Below the pieces are notes generated by a model. That model was not told the origin of the DNA and made no database searches. It worked only from the letters and a program-made list of their open reading frames with translations. Below are positions 1-10,659 of a stretch of 64,000 bases of DNA, one piece after another. The position numbers and the translations under genes were made by a program. Source of the DNA: Pseudomonas fragi (GTDB taxonomy: Bacteria > Pseudomonadota > Gammaproteobacteria > Pseudomonadales > Pseudomonadaceae); assembly GCF_002269505.1 (NCBI RefSeq), contig NZ_NQKQ01000002.1, positions 186,001-250,000 of the forward strand. The letters are read 5' to 3'. The first letter of the stretch is position 1; each line of letters begins with the position of its first letter.

Positions 1-166
1 CCCTGTTAAGTGGTCCCGATGCCCTGCGCGGCGCTCGCCAGACGCCTTGATAACGCAGGGTTATTAACTGATGGAATGATGTAATTGGGCACAGCTCAAA
101 CCGCCCTCTAAAGTGAGCGTCGCCCCACCTGTCGGGTAGGGGTGCAACCGCTCATGAGAGGCGCGT

Positions 167-1432
167 ATGAGAACAATAAAAAGCTACAAGACGCTGACGA
201 TCTTCTTCCTGTTCCTGATTGGCGTGGTCAACTACCTTGACCGCAGTGCCTTATCCATCGCCAACACCACCATCCAGAAAGACCTGGCCATCAGCCCTAT
301 GCAAATGGGGGTGATGCTCTCGGCGTTTTCCGTGGCCTACGCTTTCTCACAACTGCCCCTGGGTGCCTTGATCGACAAGCTGGGCAGCAAACTGGCGCTG
401 GGCGGGTCGCTGGTGGTGTGGTCAGTGGCGCAAGCAGCCTTCGGCCTGTTCAGCAGTTACGGTCATCTGGTCGGGCTGAGGGTGTTGCTGGGCATTGGCG
501 AGGCGCCGGTGTTTCCTTCGGCAGCCAAGGCGTTGTCCGAGTGGTTTGATACCCAGGAGCGCGGCACGGCCACCGGCTGGGTGTGGTCTTCGACCTGTAT
601 CGGACCGTGCCTGGCACCGCCTTTGCTGACCGTGTTCATGGTGCATCTGGGTTGGCGCGGAATGTTTATCCTCACGGGCGTGATGGGCCTGCTACTGGCG
701 GTGTGCTGGTTCAAATTCTACAAAAGCAAGGCGCAATACATGGCCGAGACCGGCCGTGCGGAGCCAGTGCCGGTGCAACAGGTCAAGGCGGTGAAAGTGC
801 GCTGGACCTCGTTGTTCAAGGACCGCAACACCTGGGGCGCGTTTCTCGGCTTTATGGGCGTGATCTACATGATCTGGCTCAACCTCACCTGGTTGCCCGG
901 TTATTTTGAGCGCGAGCACGGTCTGGATCTGTACCGCACGGCCTGGGTTGTATCGCTGGCTTATCTGTTCGGCGCACTGGGTACTATCGTTGCCGGTAAA
1001 TGCTGCGACCGGCTGGTGGCACGGGGCATGCGGGTGCTTGCCAGCCGTAAAATGATGGTGATTCTGGGGCTGCTGGGCGGGGCGCTGTTTACCCTGATCG
1101 TGGCCTTTACCACCAACGTGGTGGCCTGTGTGATTCTGCTGTGCCTGACCATGTTCTTTATCAATATTTCCAGTGCAACGGCGTGGATGATCGTCAACAC
1201 CATCGTGCCGTCGGAGCGGGTGGCATCGTTTGGCTCGATCCAGAACTTTGGCGGTTACCTGGCGGGCTCCATTGCGCCGATCCTGACTGGCTTCAGCGTG
1301 CAGCAAAGCGGTTCGTTTTCTTCGGCATTCGTGATCAGTGCGGTAGTGGCTGCGTGTTCGGCGTTCGCCTATTTCGCCCTGCTCAAGGAGCCGGGCGGTG
1401 AACCTGTTCCCATGGCTGAAGCGTATCTGTAG
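167..1432 (+). CDS. MFS transporter, anion:cation symporter (ACS) type
   Basis: A 421-residue inner-membrane carrier of the major facilitator superfamily with about 12 hydrophobic segments. The N-terminal NYLDRSALSIA segment and the loop motif GALIDKLGSK are typical of the ACS subfamily, which imports organic anions such as sugar acids by proton symport (family knowledge). The ATG at 167 has a GAGAGG Shine-Dalgarno just upstream. It faces the L-fucose cluster tail to tail, so a sugar-acid substrate is plausible but not shown. The TAG stop lies inside the palindromic repeat at 1426-1540. Confidence 0.85.
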   Translation: MRTIKSYKTLTIFFLFLIGVVNYLDRSALSIANTTIQKDLAISPMQMGVMLSAFSVAYAFSQLPLGALIDKLGSKLALGGSLVVWSVAQAAFGLFSSYGHLVGLRVLLGIGEAPVFPSAAKALSEWFDTQERGTATGWVWSSTCIGPCLAPPLLTVFMVHLGWRGMFILTGVMGLLLAVCWFKFYKSKAQYMAETGRAEPVPVQQVKAVKVRWTSLFKDRNTWGAFLGFMGVIYMIWLNLTWLPGYFEREHGLDLYRTAWVVSLAYLFGALGTIVAGKCCDRLVARGMRVLASRKMMVILGLLGGALFTLIVAFTTNVVACVILLCLTMFFINISSATAWMIVNTIVPSERVASFGSIQNFGGYLAGSIAPILTGFSVQQSGSFSSAFVISAVVAACSAFAYFALLKEPGGEPVPMAEAYL

Positions 1433-1540
1433 TCGCTGAGGAGCGTAGCGAGGCTGCGAAAAGTGCCGCAGGAGCTTCAAGAGGCCGGGCCTGCTGCGCA
1501 GTCCATCGCAGCCTCGCTACGCTCCTTAGCGACTACAGAT
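1426..1540. repeat. Extragenic palindrome pair (type A, GTAGTCGCTGAGGAGCG)
   Basis: Two inverted copies of a sequence beginning ATCTGTAGTCGCTGAGGAGC flank about 50 bases. The left arm is near 1426-1458 and the right arm near 1508-1540. It can fold into a long stem and probably ends or stabilises the transcript of the MFS gene, whose stop codon sits in the left arm. Related copies occur at 13204-13280, 20658-20804, 35757-35847 and 46939-47029. Confidence 0.85.
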
Positions 1541-1551
1541 CCTGCGAGAAA

Positions 1552-1803
1552 TCACAACCACGATTCGCTGATCCGCCGGTCCAGCTCTTCCCAGTCGGCC
1601 ATGCCCAGCACCCGGGTGGTGTTGAGGCCGCGCAGGTAGCCGCGCAGTTGCTGGGCGCTGGCCTGGATGTCGGCGGCCGGGGTGTTTTCGCTGTGCAGCG
1701 TCTCTTCGTAGAGGCTCAGGTATTCGTTTACGCGGTCGCGGTACTCGGGCAGTACCGCTTCACGGATCAGGTCGAAGGTGCGCAGTTTTTGATTGGTATT
1801 CAC
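1552..1803 (-). CDS. Small conserved-looking protein of unknown function
   Basis: An 83-residue, probably cytosolic protein starting at GTG 1803, with an AAGGGTG ribosome-binding sequence a few bases upstream. It is charged and largely helical in character, with no signal peptide, membrane segment or metal motif. I do not recognise a family. It lies at the end of the minus-strand fucose region, 94 bases past the start-distal end of the MFS gene at 1897-3207, and could be the last gene of that transcript or an independent one. Confidence 0.6.
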   Translation of the reverse strand: MNTNQKLRTFDLIREAVLPEYRDRVNEYLSLYEETLHSENTPAADIQASAQQLRGYLRGLNTTRVLGMADWEELDRRISESWL

Positions 1804-1896
1804 GGGTCACCCTTTGTGAGTTTACGGGCTGTTGTTTTGATTCCAACTGTTGCCCAATGTAGCTCACATGTGACCCGTGTTAATACCTCTGCGGCG

Positions 1897-3207
1897 TCAG
1901 TGTGGCGCAGGTGCAGGTGCCGGCAGTTTGCCCGGCTCGTGTCCGGCCCTGGCCGAGCGAACCAGCATCAGCGCACCCAACAATGCCATGCCCGCCAGAA
2001 AGTACATGCCCGCATGCGGGTTGTTGAAGTAGCCCTCGGCCCAGGTCTTGACGGTTGGCGCGAGAAAACCCCCGAGGTTGCCCAGGGCGCCGATCACGGC
2101 AATGCCACTGGCCGCCGCCGCGCCACCCAAAAAGCGCGTAGGGAGGGTCCAGAACAACGGTTGCACGGTGATAAAACCGGCCGCGGCCACGCAGAACGCC
2201 ACAATCACCAGCACCAGATTGCCACTTAAGGTCGAGCCGATCATGCCCACTGCCGCCATTGCCAACATCAACGCGGCGTAACGGGTTTGCTGGCCCTTGC
2301 GGTCGGCATGGCGGGTCACCAGGTACAGCATGCACACGGTGGCAATCCATGGAATGGAGGTCAGTGCGCCGACCTTCAGGCCAATGCCGGTACCCAGCAG
2401 TTCGGCGATGCGCGTCGGCAGGTAGAACAGCACGCCATACACGCTGACCTGAATGGTGAAGTAGATCAGGGTGAAGTACAGCACCACCGGGTTGAACATC
2501 GCTGCACGCCACGACGACGGGCCTTTGTTGGCTTTTTGCAGTTGCTCTTTTTCCAGCTCGTGCTCGATCGCGGCCTTTTCTTCGGTGTTCAGCCACTTGG
2601 CATCCCGGGGTTTGTCGGTCAGATAGAAGAACGCGAACACGCCAATGATCGACGCCGCCAGACCTTCAGTGACAAACATCCACTGCCAGCCGGTAAGGCC
2701 GAATTGCGCGCTTTCCAGCAACCAGCCCGACACCGGCCCGCCCACCATCAGCGATACCGGTACGCCGAAATAGTAGATGCCATAGGCCGAGCCGCGCTGG
2801 TTCTGCGGGAACCAGTAAGTCAGGTACAACACCACCCCCGGCGACAGCCCGGCTTCGGCAACGCCCAGCAGAAAACGCAGGATGTAGAAGCTGGTTTCGT
2901 CGTGGGCAAACATCATCGCCGCCGACACCAGGCCCCAGGTCACCATGATCCGGCTCAGCCAGATTCGGGCGCCGATCTTGTGCAGCATCAGGTTGCTCGG
3001 TACTTCAAACACCGCATAGCCGATAAAGAAAATCCCCGCACCCAGGGCAAAGGCTGCGTTGCTCAGGCCGGTGTCCGCCTGGAGGGCGTGCTTGGCAAAA
3101 CCGATATTGGAGCGGTCGATGATCGCCATCGCGAACATCAGGGCGACAAAGGGCAGGATGCGCCAGCGGATCTTGCTGAGCGCCTGGTGCAGTGCGGGGT
3201 TAGTCAT
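1897..3207 (-). CDS. MFS transporter, ACS family (sugar-acid type)
   Basis: A 436-residue carrier with about 12 membrane segments. Family marks are MAIIDRSNIGFAK near residue 30 and the loop VPSNLMLHKIGAR. The open frame extends to 3243, but ATG 3207 with a GGAG eight bases upstream gives the usual N-terminus. It starts 36 bases after the FucP-type gene, so both are probably cotranscribed in the L-fucose operon. L-fuconate or a related acid is a reasonable substrate guess, since a cell with fucP would not need a second L-fucose carrier. The substrate is inferred from context only. Confidence 0.85.
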   Translation of the reverse strand: MTNPALHQALSKIRWRILPFVALMFAMAIIDRSNIGFAKHALQADTGLSNAAFALGAGIFFIGYAVFEVPSNLMLHKIGARIWLSRIMVTWGLVSAAMMFAHDETSFYILRFLLGVAEAGLSPGVVLYLTYWFPQNQRGSAYGIYYFGVPVSLMVGGPVSGWLLESAQFGLTGWQWMFVTEGLAASIIGVFAFFYLTDKPRDAKWLNTEEKAAIEHELEKEQLQKANKGPSSWRAAMFNPVVLYFTLIYFTIQVSVYGVLFYLPTRIAELLGTGIGLKVGALTSIPWIATVCMLYLVTRHADRKGQQTRYAALMLAMAAVGMIGSTLSGNLVLVIVAFCVAAAGFITVQPLFWTLPTRFLGGAAAASGIAVIGALGNLGGFLAPTVKTWAEGYFNNPHAGMYFLAGMALLGALMLVRSARAGHEPGKLPAPAPAPH

Positions 3208-3243
3208 GGGGGGCTCCGTTATTTTTTTTGTGGAGTTCAGCAA

Positions 3244-4470
3244 TCAGATTTTTTTCAGGGCAGCACGGGCATAGGCTGCGACGATCACAAAGCAGCCCAT
3301 CGGCAACAGGTAGGCCACGGCGGTGGAGGTGTGGTCGGCCACCAGGCCCATCACATAGGGCAACAGCGCACCGCCCACAATGGCCATGATCATGAAGGAG
3401 CTACCGCGCTTGGTATGCGGGCCGAGATTTTTCACGCCCATGGCAAACAGGGTGGGGAACATGATCGACATAAAAAAGAACGTCGCCACCAGTGCGACCA
3501 CCGACACGCCTGCAACCCCCAGCACCACCACCGCGCACAGCGCCACGTTGATCAGCGCGTAGATCAGCAACAGGCGCTGGGCATTGACGCGGCCCATCAG
3601 CCAGGTACTGAAGAAGCGCCCGAACATAAAACTGAGCATGGCCACCGAGAGCAGATACGCCGCTTGCTGGCTGCTCATCTGCGCCCAGTGCTCGGTCACG
3701 TAGTTGATAAAAAACGCGCCCACGCCGACCTGCGCGCCCACATAAAAGAACTGGGTAATCACCCCGGTGACGAACTCGCGGTGCTGCCACAGGGTCTTGT
3801 GGTCGTGCTGTTGGGCCTGCACCTCTTGCTCGCGCAGATCGGGCAGCGGGGTGCGGGCGATCAGGATCGCCACCAGCAACACCAATGCGGCAATCACCAG
3901 ATAAGTCATTTGCAGTGATTGTGTGGTGTCGGTGCTGTTGGCGCCGCTGAAGAACAAGGCGCCGCCAATCAAGGGCCCGAAAAACTGCCCCAGACCGTTG
4001 AACGACTGCGCCAGGTTCAAGCGCCGCTCGGCACCTGCGGGCTCACCCAGCACGGTGGCGTAGGGGTTGGCGGCGGTTTCCAGGCAACCCAGGCCGCAGG
4101 CGATCACAAACAGCGCGAACAGGAAAAACTGAAAACTTTGCGCTGCAGCGGCGGGCATAAACAGCAGCGCGCCAGTGGCGTAGAGGCACAGGCCCAGCAG
4201 AATGCCGGCCTTGTAGCCGTACTTGTCCATCAGCAAACCGGCGGGCAGGGCGATCAGAAAATACGCCCCGAAGTAGGCGCTTTGCAGCAAACCCGACTGC
4301 GCCTTGCTGACATGCAGGGTTTCCTGGAAGTGCTTGTTGAGGACGTCGAGCAGGCCATAGGACAGGCCCCAGAGAAAGAACAGGCAGGTGACCAGGATCA
4401 GTGCCCAGCGGTAGGACGTAACCGCCCGGGTAAAGGACGGTGCTGCAACGTTCGGGTGCTTGAGTGACAT
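3244..4470 (-). CDS. fucP: L-fucose:H+ symporter (FucP family permease)
   Basis: A 408-residue, 12-segment MFS protein resembling E. coli FucP. The N-terminal segment FFLWGLSYGLLDVLNKHFQ and the following GAYFLIALPAGLLMDKYGYK loop are diagnostic of the fucose/galactose/glucose permease family (family knowledge). It imports L-fucose across the inner membrane with protons. The start at 4470 has an AAGGAG site eight bases away. It is downstream of the mutarotase gene, separated by a palindromic repeat that may adjust its expression relative to the enzymes. Confidence 0.88.
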   Translation of the reverse strand: MSLKHPNVAAPSFTRAVTSYRWALILVTCLFFLWGLSYGLLDVLNKHFQETLHVSKAQSGLLQSAYFGAYFLIALPAGLLMDKYGYKAGILLGLCLYATGALLFMPAAAAQSFQFFLFALFVIACGLGCLETAANPYATVLGEPAGAERRLNLAQSFNGLGQFFGPLIGGALFFSGANSTDTTQSLQMTYLVIAALVLLVAILIARTPLPDLREQEVQAQQHDHKTLWQHREFVTGVITQFFYVGAQVGVGAFFINYVTEHWAQMSSQQAAYLLSVAMLSFMFGRFFSTWLMGRVNAQRLLLIYALINVALCAVVVLGVAGVSVVALVATFFFMSIMFPTLFAMGVKNLGPHTKRGSSFMIMAIVGGALLPYVMGLVADHTSTAVAYLLPMGCFVIVAAYARAALKKI

Positions 4471-4526
4471 GACGCATCTCCTTTTTATTGTTGTTGGTTC
4501 GGCGTTGCGGTTTGCGTGGATCTACA

Positions 4527-4618
4527 CCCTGTGGGAGCGAGCCTGCTCGCGATGCAGGCGGCTCGGTTTGCCTGACCACCGCGGTGATGCCATCGCGAGC
4601 AGGCTCGCTCCCACAGGG
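4527..4618. repeat. Extragenic palindrome pair (type B, GTGGGAGCGAGCCTGCTCGCGA)
   Basis: A perfect 28-base inverted pair, CCCTGTGGGAGCGAGCCTGC and onward at 4527-4554 and its complement at 4591-4618, encloses about 36 bases. It lies between fucP and the mutarotase gene, immediately after the mutarotase stop codon. Other copies of the same unit are at 51232-51282, 58105-58126 (single) and 61953-61978. Confidence 0.9.
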
Positions 4619-6593
<1,975 letters not shown>

Positions 6594-6617
6594 TGTTGTT
6601 GTACTCCGTCCGTTTGC

Positions 6618-7895
6618 TTAACCCCGGTAGCGGTACTGCTCGCGGGAGGCGGCTTTCATCTGGATCGAGAACCCCGGCGCCTGCGGTGGCATATAGGCCG
6701 CGTTGCGAATCACGCAGGGGTCTTCGAAGTGCTCATGCAGATGGTCGACAAACTCCACCACCCGACCTTCGTGAGTCCCGGCAATGCACAGGTAGTCGAT
6801 CATCGACAGGTGCTGCACGTATTCGCACAAGCCTACGCCGCCTGCATGCGGGCACACCGGCAGGTTGTACTTGGCGGCCATCAGCATCACGGCCAGCACT
6901 TCGTTGACCCCACCGAGACGGCAGGCGTCGATCTGCACCACGTCGATGGCTTCACGCATGATCAGTTGCTTGAACACGATACGGTTCTGGCACATTTCGC
7001 CGGTCGCGACCTTGACCGGGGCAACACCAAGGCGGATTTTACGATGCCCTTCGACATCGTCCGGGCTGGTCGGCTCTTCGATAAACCACGGCTTGGCAAA
7101 TGACAGTTCACGCACCCAGTCGATGGCCGCATTGACTTCCCATACCTGGTTGGCGTCGATCATCAGCTTGCGGTTCGGGCCGATCACTTCGCGGGCGATA
7201 CGCACGCGGCGGATATCGTCTTGCAGGTCGTGGCCAACTTTCAATTTGATATGGGAGAAGCCTGCATCCACCGCTTCCTGGCACAGACGGCGCAGTTTGT
7301 CATCGGCATAACCGAGCCACCCGGCGGAGGTGGTGTAGCAGGGGTAGCCTTGGGCTTCGAGCAACGCCAGGCGTTCGGCCTTGCCGTGGGCGCGTTCGCG
7401 CAGCAGGGTCAGTGCTTCGGCCGGTGTGATGCAGTCAGTGATGTAGCGAAAATCAATGCAGCGCACCAGTTCTTCGGGGCTCATGTCGGCCACCAGGCGC
7501 CATACCGGCTTGCCCGCGGCCTTGGCCCACAGGTCCCAGGCGGCGTTGACCACTGCACCGGTGGCCAGGTGAATGGCGCCCTTGTCCGGGCCGATCCAGC
7601 GCAGCTGGCTGTCGCTGGTCACGTGGCGCCAGAAGCGGCCCATGTCTTCGGCGATCCACTCCAGCTTCAAACCCACCAGCAGGCTGGACAGGGCCTTGAT
7701 CGAAGCGCAGCAGATTTCGTTGCCACGGCCGATGGTGAAGGTCAGGCCATGGCCTTCGAGGTTGGGGGTGTCGGTTTCGAGGATGACATAGGCCGCCGAG
7801 TAGTCCGGGTCCGGGTTCATCGCGTCAGAGCCGTCGAGGGATTGCGAGGTGGGGAAGCGAATGTCTTCAACCCGTACGGCAGTAATAGTGGTCAT
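6618..7895 (-). CDS. L-fuconate dehydratase (enolase superfamily)
   Basis: A 425-residue mandelate-racemase-group enolase superfamily enzyme that dehydrates L-fuconate to 2-keto-3-deoxy-L-fuconate. The catalytic lysine pair is K217 and K219 in HIKLKVG. Metal ligands are D247 (MIDANQ), E273 (FIEEP) and E300 (ATGE), and the general base is H350 (CPHAGG). These sit one residue from the numbering I recall for the characterised Xanthomonas campestris enzyme (K218/K220, D248, E274, E301, H351). ATG 7895 follows a GGGAG site; the longer frame to 8210 runs over the upstream gene. This is the best diagnostic gene for fucose as the substrate of the operon. Confidence 0.92.
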   Translation of the reverse strand: MTTITAVRVEDIRFPTSQSLDGSDAMNPDPDYSAAYVILETDTPNLEGHGLTFTIGRGNEICCASIKALSSLLVGLKLEWIAEDMGRFWRHVTSDSQLRWIGPDKGAIHLATGAVVNAAWDLWAKAAGKPVWRLVADMSPEELVRCIDFRYITDCITPAEALTLLRERAHGKAERLALLEAQGYPCYTTSAGWLGYADDKLRRLCQEAVDAGFSHIKLKVGHDLQDDIRRVRIAREVIGPNRKLMIDANQVWEVNAAIDWVRELSFAKPWFIEEPTSPDDVEGHRKIRLGVAPVKVATGEMCQNRIVFKQLIMREAIDVVQIDACRLGGVNEVLAVMLMAAKYNLPVCPHAGGVGLCEYVQHLSMIDYLCIAGTHEGRVVEFVDHLHEHFEDPCVIRNAAYMPPQAPGFSIQMKAASREQYRYRG

Positions 7896-7909
7896 GGTGC
7901 AGCTCCCTG

Positions 7910-8758
7910 TCAGTCGGCATTCACGGTGCGTTGCTGTTGTTCGCCCAGCCCGCTGATGCCCAGGCGCATGGTCTGGCCGGCACGCAGATATACAGGTGCG
8001 GGCTTGATACCCAGGCCGACGCCCGGCGGGGTGCCGGTGGAAATCACATCCCCCGGTTGCAGGCTCATGAACTGGCTGAGGTAGCTGATGATTTTCGGGA
8101 TCTGGAAAATCATCGTGCGGGTGTTGCCGTTCTGGTAGCGATGGCCGTCCACTTCTAGCCACAGGTCGAGCTGGTGCGGATCGGCGATTTCGTCGCGGGT
8201 GACTAGCCACGGGCCCAGCGGGCCGAAGGTGTCGCAGCCTTTGCCTTTGTCCCAGGTGCCGCCCAGTTCCAGCTGGAACTCGCGCTCGGAAACGTCATTG
8301 ATCACGCAGTAGCCGGCCACATGCTCAAGAGCTTCGCTTTCGCTGATATAGCGACCGCCTTTGCCGATGACCACGCCCAGTTCGACTTCCCAGTCGGTTT
8401 TGCGCGAATTGCGCGGGATTTCAACGTTGTCGTTGGGGCCGACAATGGCGCTGGTCCATTTGCTGAACACCACAGGCTCGGCGGGGATGGCGGCGCCGGT
8501 TTCGGCAGCATGGTCGGCGTAGTTCAGGCCGATGCAGATAAATTTGCCGACCTGACCGACGCAGGCGCCGATACGAGGTGAGCCCTCAACCAGTGGCAGG
8601 GTCGACGGGTCGATATCTTGCAGGCGGGCAATGTTTTCGGGGCTCAGGGTTTGGCCTGCGATGTCTGCGACCACTGCCGACAAATCACGCAGTTGGCCGT
8701 TGTTGTCGAGCAGGGCAGGGCGTTCCTGGCCTTTGTCACCGTAGCGCAGCAGTTTCAT
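7910..8758 (-). CDS. FAH-family 2,4-diketo-3-deoxy-L-fuconate hydrolase
   Basis: A 282-residue fumarylacetoacetate-hydrolase-fold enzyme. It shows the family motifs CIGLNYADHAAE, the metal-site strand DWEVELGVVIGK, NDVSERE, KGCDTFGPLGPW and STGTPPGVG. In this pathway it would split the diketo acid into pyruvate and L-lactate. ATG 8758 is chosen because AAGGA lies six bases upstream; the TTG two codons earlier is less likely. It is the second gene of the minus-strand operon, 39 bases after the SDR at its head. Confidence 0.88.
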   Translation of the reverse strand: MKLLRYGDKGQERPALLDNNGQLRDLSAVVADIAGQTLSPENIARLQDIDPSTLPLVEGSPRIGACVGQVGKFICIGLNYADHAAETGAAIPAEPVVFSKWTSAIVGPNDNVEIPRNSRKTDWEVELGVVIGKGGRYISESEALEHVAGYCVINDVSEREFQLELGGTWDKGKGCDTFGPLGPWLVTRDEIADPHQLDLWLEVDGHRYQNGNTRTMIFQIPKIISYLSQFMSLQPGDVISTGTPPGVGLGIKPAPVYLRAGQTMRLGISGLGEQQQRTVNAD

Positions 8759-8797
8759 AAACAATCCTTTTAGGAGGCGAGGTCAAAAGCGATGGAG

Positions 8798-9538
8798 TCA
8801 GTTGCTCCAGCCGCCATCAATGATTTGTGCCGTGCCGGTGGTGAAACCGCTGGCACTTGAGCCCAGGTACAGCGCCAGCTGGGCGATTTCTTCGGCGGTG
8901 CCGATGCGGCCCATGGGCTGGCGTGCGGCAAAGGCGGCGTACACCTCGTCGACGCTGCGGCCTTCGCGTTCGGCCTGTTCACGGATACGCTGGCGCAGCG
9001 AAGGGGAGTCGACGGTGCCGGGGCAGATGGCGTTGCAGCGGATGTTCTGGCTGACGAAATCAGCCGCCACCGAACGGGTCAGGCCGATCACCGCGCCCTT
9101 GCTGGCGCAGTAGGCAAAACGGTTGGGCACGCCTTTGACGCTGGAGGCCACTGAGGCCATGTTGATGATCGAACCGCCGCCGTTGCCCAGCATGCCCGGC
9201 AAGAAAGCGCGGATCATGCGGTACATGGCGGTCACGTTGAGGTCCAGGGCGAAGCTCCAGTCCTTCTCTTCGCATTCCAGAATAGTGCCGCTGTGTACCA
9301 CGCCGGCGCAGTTGAACAGCACATCCAGTGGGCCAAGTTGAGTGGCCAGGCGCTCGATGGCGGCGGCGTCGGTGACGTTGAGAACATGTTTGTGCGCGCC
9401 TTCAAGGGCGTCGAGGGCACTGGCATTGATGTCGGCGGCGAAGACTTCGGCACCGGCGGCGAGGTATGCCTGGACGGTGGCCTGGCCAATCCCCTGCGCA
9501 GCGGCAGTGATCAGCACACGTTTGCCGGAAAGATCCAT
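8798..9538 (-). CDS. SDR, probable 2-keto-3-deoxy-L-fuconate dehydrogenase
   Basis: A 246-residue short-chain dehydrogenase. The glycine motif is TAAAQGIG at 11-18, the structural motif NCAG is at 76-79, and Y143/K147 lie in the YCASK motif. The C-terminal FTTGTAQIIDGGWSN closes the fold. It resembles the enzymes that oxidise C4 of 2-keto-3-deoxy-L-fuconate with NAD+. It is the first gene of the fucose operon; its ATG is about 41 bases from the nearer operator palindrome. GGAGCACCC precedes the start. Confidence 0.85.
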   Translation of the reverse strand: MDLSGKRVLITAAAQGIGQATVQAYLAAGAEVFAADINASALDALEGAHKHVLNVTDAAAIERLATQLGPLDVLFNCAGVVHSGTILECEEKDWSFALDLNVTAMYRMIRAFLPGMLGNGGGSIINMASVASSVKGVPNRFAYCASKGAVIGLTRSVAADFVSQNIRCNAICPGTVDSPSLRQRIREQAEREGRSVDEVYAAFAARQPMGRIGTAEEIAQLALYLGSSASGFTTGTAQIIDGGWSN

Positions 9539-9578
9539 GGGTGCTCCGTTACGATGTCATTGTTTTTATAGTTGGCCC

Positions 9579-9593
9579 AATGGTCAGGCCATT
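9579..9593. promoter_or_regulatory. FadR-type operator copy 1 of the fucose operon
   Basis: The 15-base sequence AATGGTCAGGCCATT is an imperfect palindrome whose core TGGTCAGGCCA differs by one base from the TGGTC-N-GACCA form of FadR-type GntR operators. It lies just upstream of the minus-strand operon. An identical copy, together with the preceding CC, occurs at 9666-9682 in the same divergent region. The binding protein is probably the adjacent regulator (inference). Confidence 0.75.
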
Positions 9594-9667
9594 AAAGGCG
9601 TAGCAAATGGCAAAACGACACAAGTTCAGGGATAAGGTTTGCTATGATCGCTTTACCGTATCCATCC

Positions 9668-9682
9668 AATGGTCAGGCCATT
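9668..9682. promoter_or_regulatory. FadR-type operator copy 2, upstream of the regulator
   Basis: This is a second, identical copy of AATGGTCAGGCCATT, 89 bases from the first and about 95 bases before the regulator ATG. Paired identical sites within one divergent promoter region suggest cooperative repression, or combined repression and autoregulation. A TATGAT hexamer at about 9644-9649, between the sites, could be a -10 element; no convincing -35 was found. Confidence 0.72.
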
Positions 9683-9776
9683 GGGCCTTTTGTAGCATGC
9701 ACCTTAGCCTTCAACAAGCGTCTTTTTTTGCCCCAAGTGCTTGTCGAATGCTGTCCAAACCAGAGCTTATTTCCTG

Positions 9777-10538
9777 ATGCCATTTCAAGTTATTGATAAC
9801 CAACGGCTTTATCGGCAAATCGCTGATCAGCTACGCGCCTTGATCGACAGCGGTGAATTCCCGCCGGGCAGCCGCTTGCCGGCTGAGCGTGAACTGGCCA
9901 AGTTGCTGGGGGTCAGTCGCGCCTCGGTGCGTGAGGCGATGATTGCGCTGGAAGTCATAGGGCTGGTGGATGTGCGCGTCGGTAACGGGGTGCTGGTCTG
10001 TGAGCCGCCGGTGCAAGCGGTGTCAGATGAACCGGTAATGGCCCAGGCCACGCGCAACCAGTGGAAAGAACTGGACCCTGAGCTGAACCTTGAAATCGAC
10101 TTCAATGCCGAAATTCCACCGTTCGCGCTGTTACAGGCCCGCCGCCTGATAGAGCCCGAAGCGGCTGCACTGGCGGCGATCAATGCCAGTGACGAAGAGT
10201 TGGCGGGCATCCGCGAGGCTTTTGAGCGCAACGTCCAGGACAATCGCGAAGGCTCGCACACCCACCCCGGCGACCGCCTGTTCCATATCCGCATTGCCCA
10301 GGCCTCGGACAACCCGGCCTATGCCCTGATGATCCAGCACCTGCTGGGCCATCGTTACGGCAGCATGTTCCAGCGTCTGCAAAACCACTACACCCCGCAG
10401 GACATGACCCACCGCTCGGAAGATGAACACCGCCGTGTCCTGCAAGCGCTGGAGCAGCACGATGCGCCCGCCGCACGGCAGGCAATGGCCGAGCATCTGG
10501 ATGAAGTGATCCGTATCTTCAGCCGCAGCGCGCGTTGA
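9777..10538 (+). CDS. GntR-family regulator, FadR/FCD subgroup
   Basis: A 253-residue regulator. The N-terminal winged helix holds LYRQIADQLRALIDSGEFPP and RLPAERELAKLLGVSRASVR (about residues 10-50). The C-terminal all-helical FCD ligand domain includes RRLIEPEAAALAA and metal-site-like His residues. It is divergent from the fucose operon with two operator-like palindromes between, so it most likely represses the operon and releases it on binding a pathway intermediate. ATG 9777 is preferred; the TTG at 9741 would add 12 residues not typical of the family. The ligand is unknown. Confidence 0.85.
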   Translation: MPFQVIDNQRLYRQIADQLRALIDSGEFPPGSRLPAERELAKLLGVSRASVREAMIALEVIGLVDVRVGNGVLVCEPPVQAVSDEPVMAQATRNQWKELDPELNLEIDFNAEIPPFALLQARRLIEPEAAALAAINASDEELAGIREAFERNVQDNREGSHTHPGDRLFHIRIAQASDNPAYALMIQHLLGHRYGSMFQRLQNHYTPQDMTHRSEDEHRRVLQALEQHDAPAARQAMAEHLDEVIRIFSRSAR

Positions 10539-10659
10539 TCTTCAGTAGCCCGGCGGGTGGAAATGGGATTAGTCCTACATTTATGGGGATTTTCCCTAGG
10601 TGAAAACCTTGCAGCTCTCGAGATAATGGACCTACACCGTTTCTCGATGGGCCATCGTA

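Noticed and set aside
1..166. CCCTGCGCGG...CGCAGGG inverted pair at the left edge as a regulatory site or terminator
   Set aside because: The arms are short and uneven, the spacing is wide, and the gene to the left is not visible, so its role cannot be judged.
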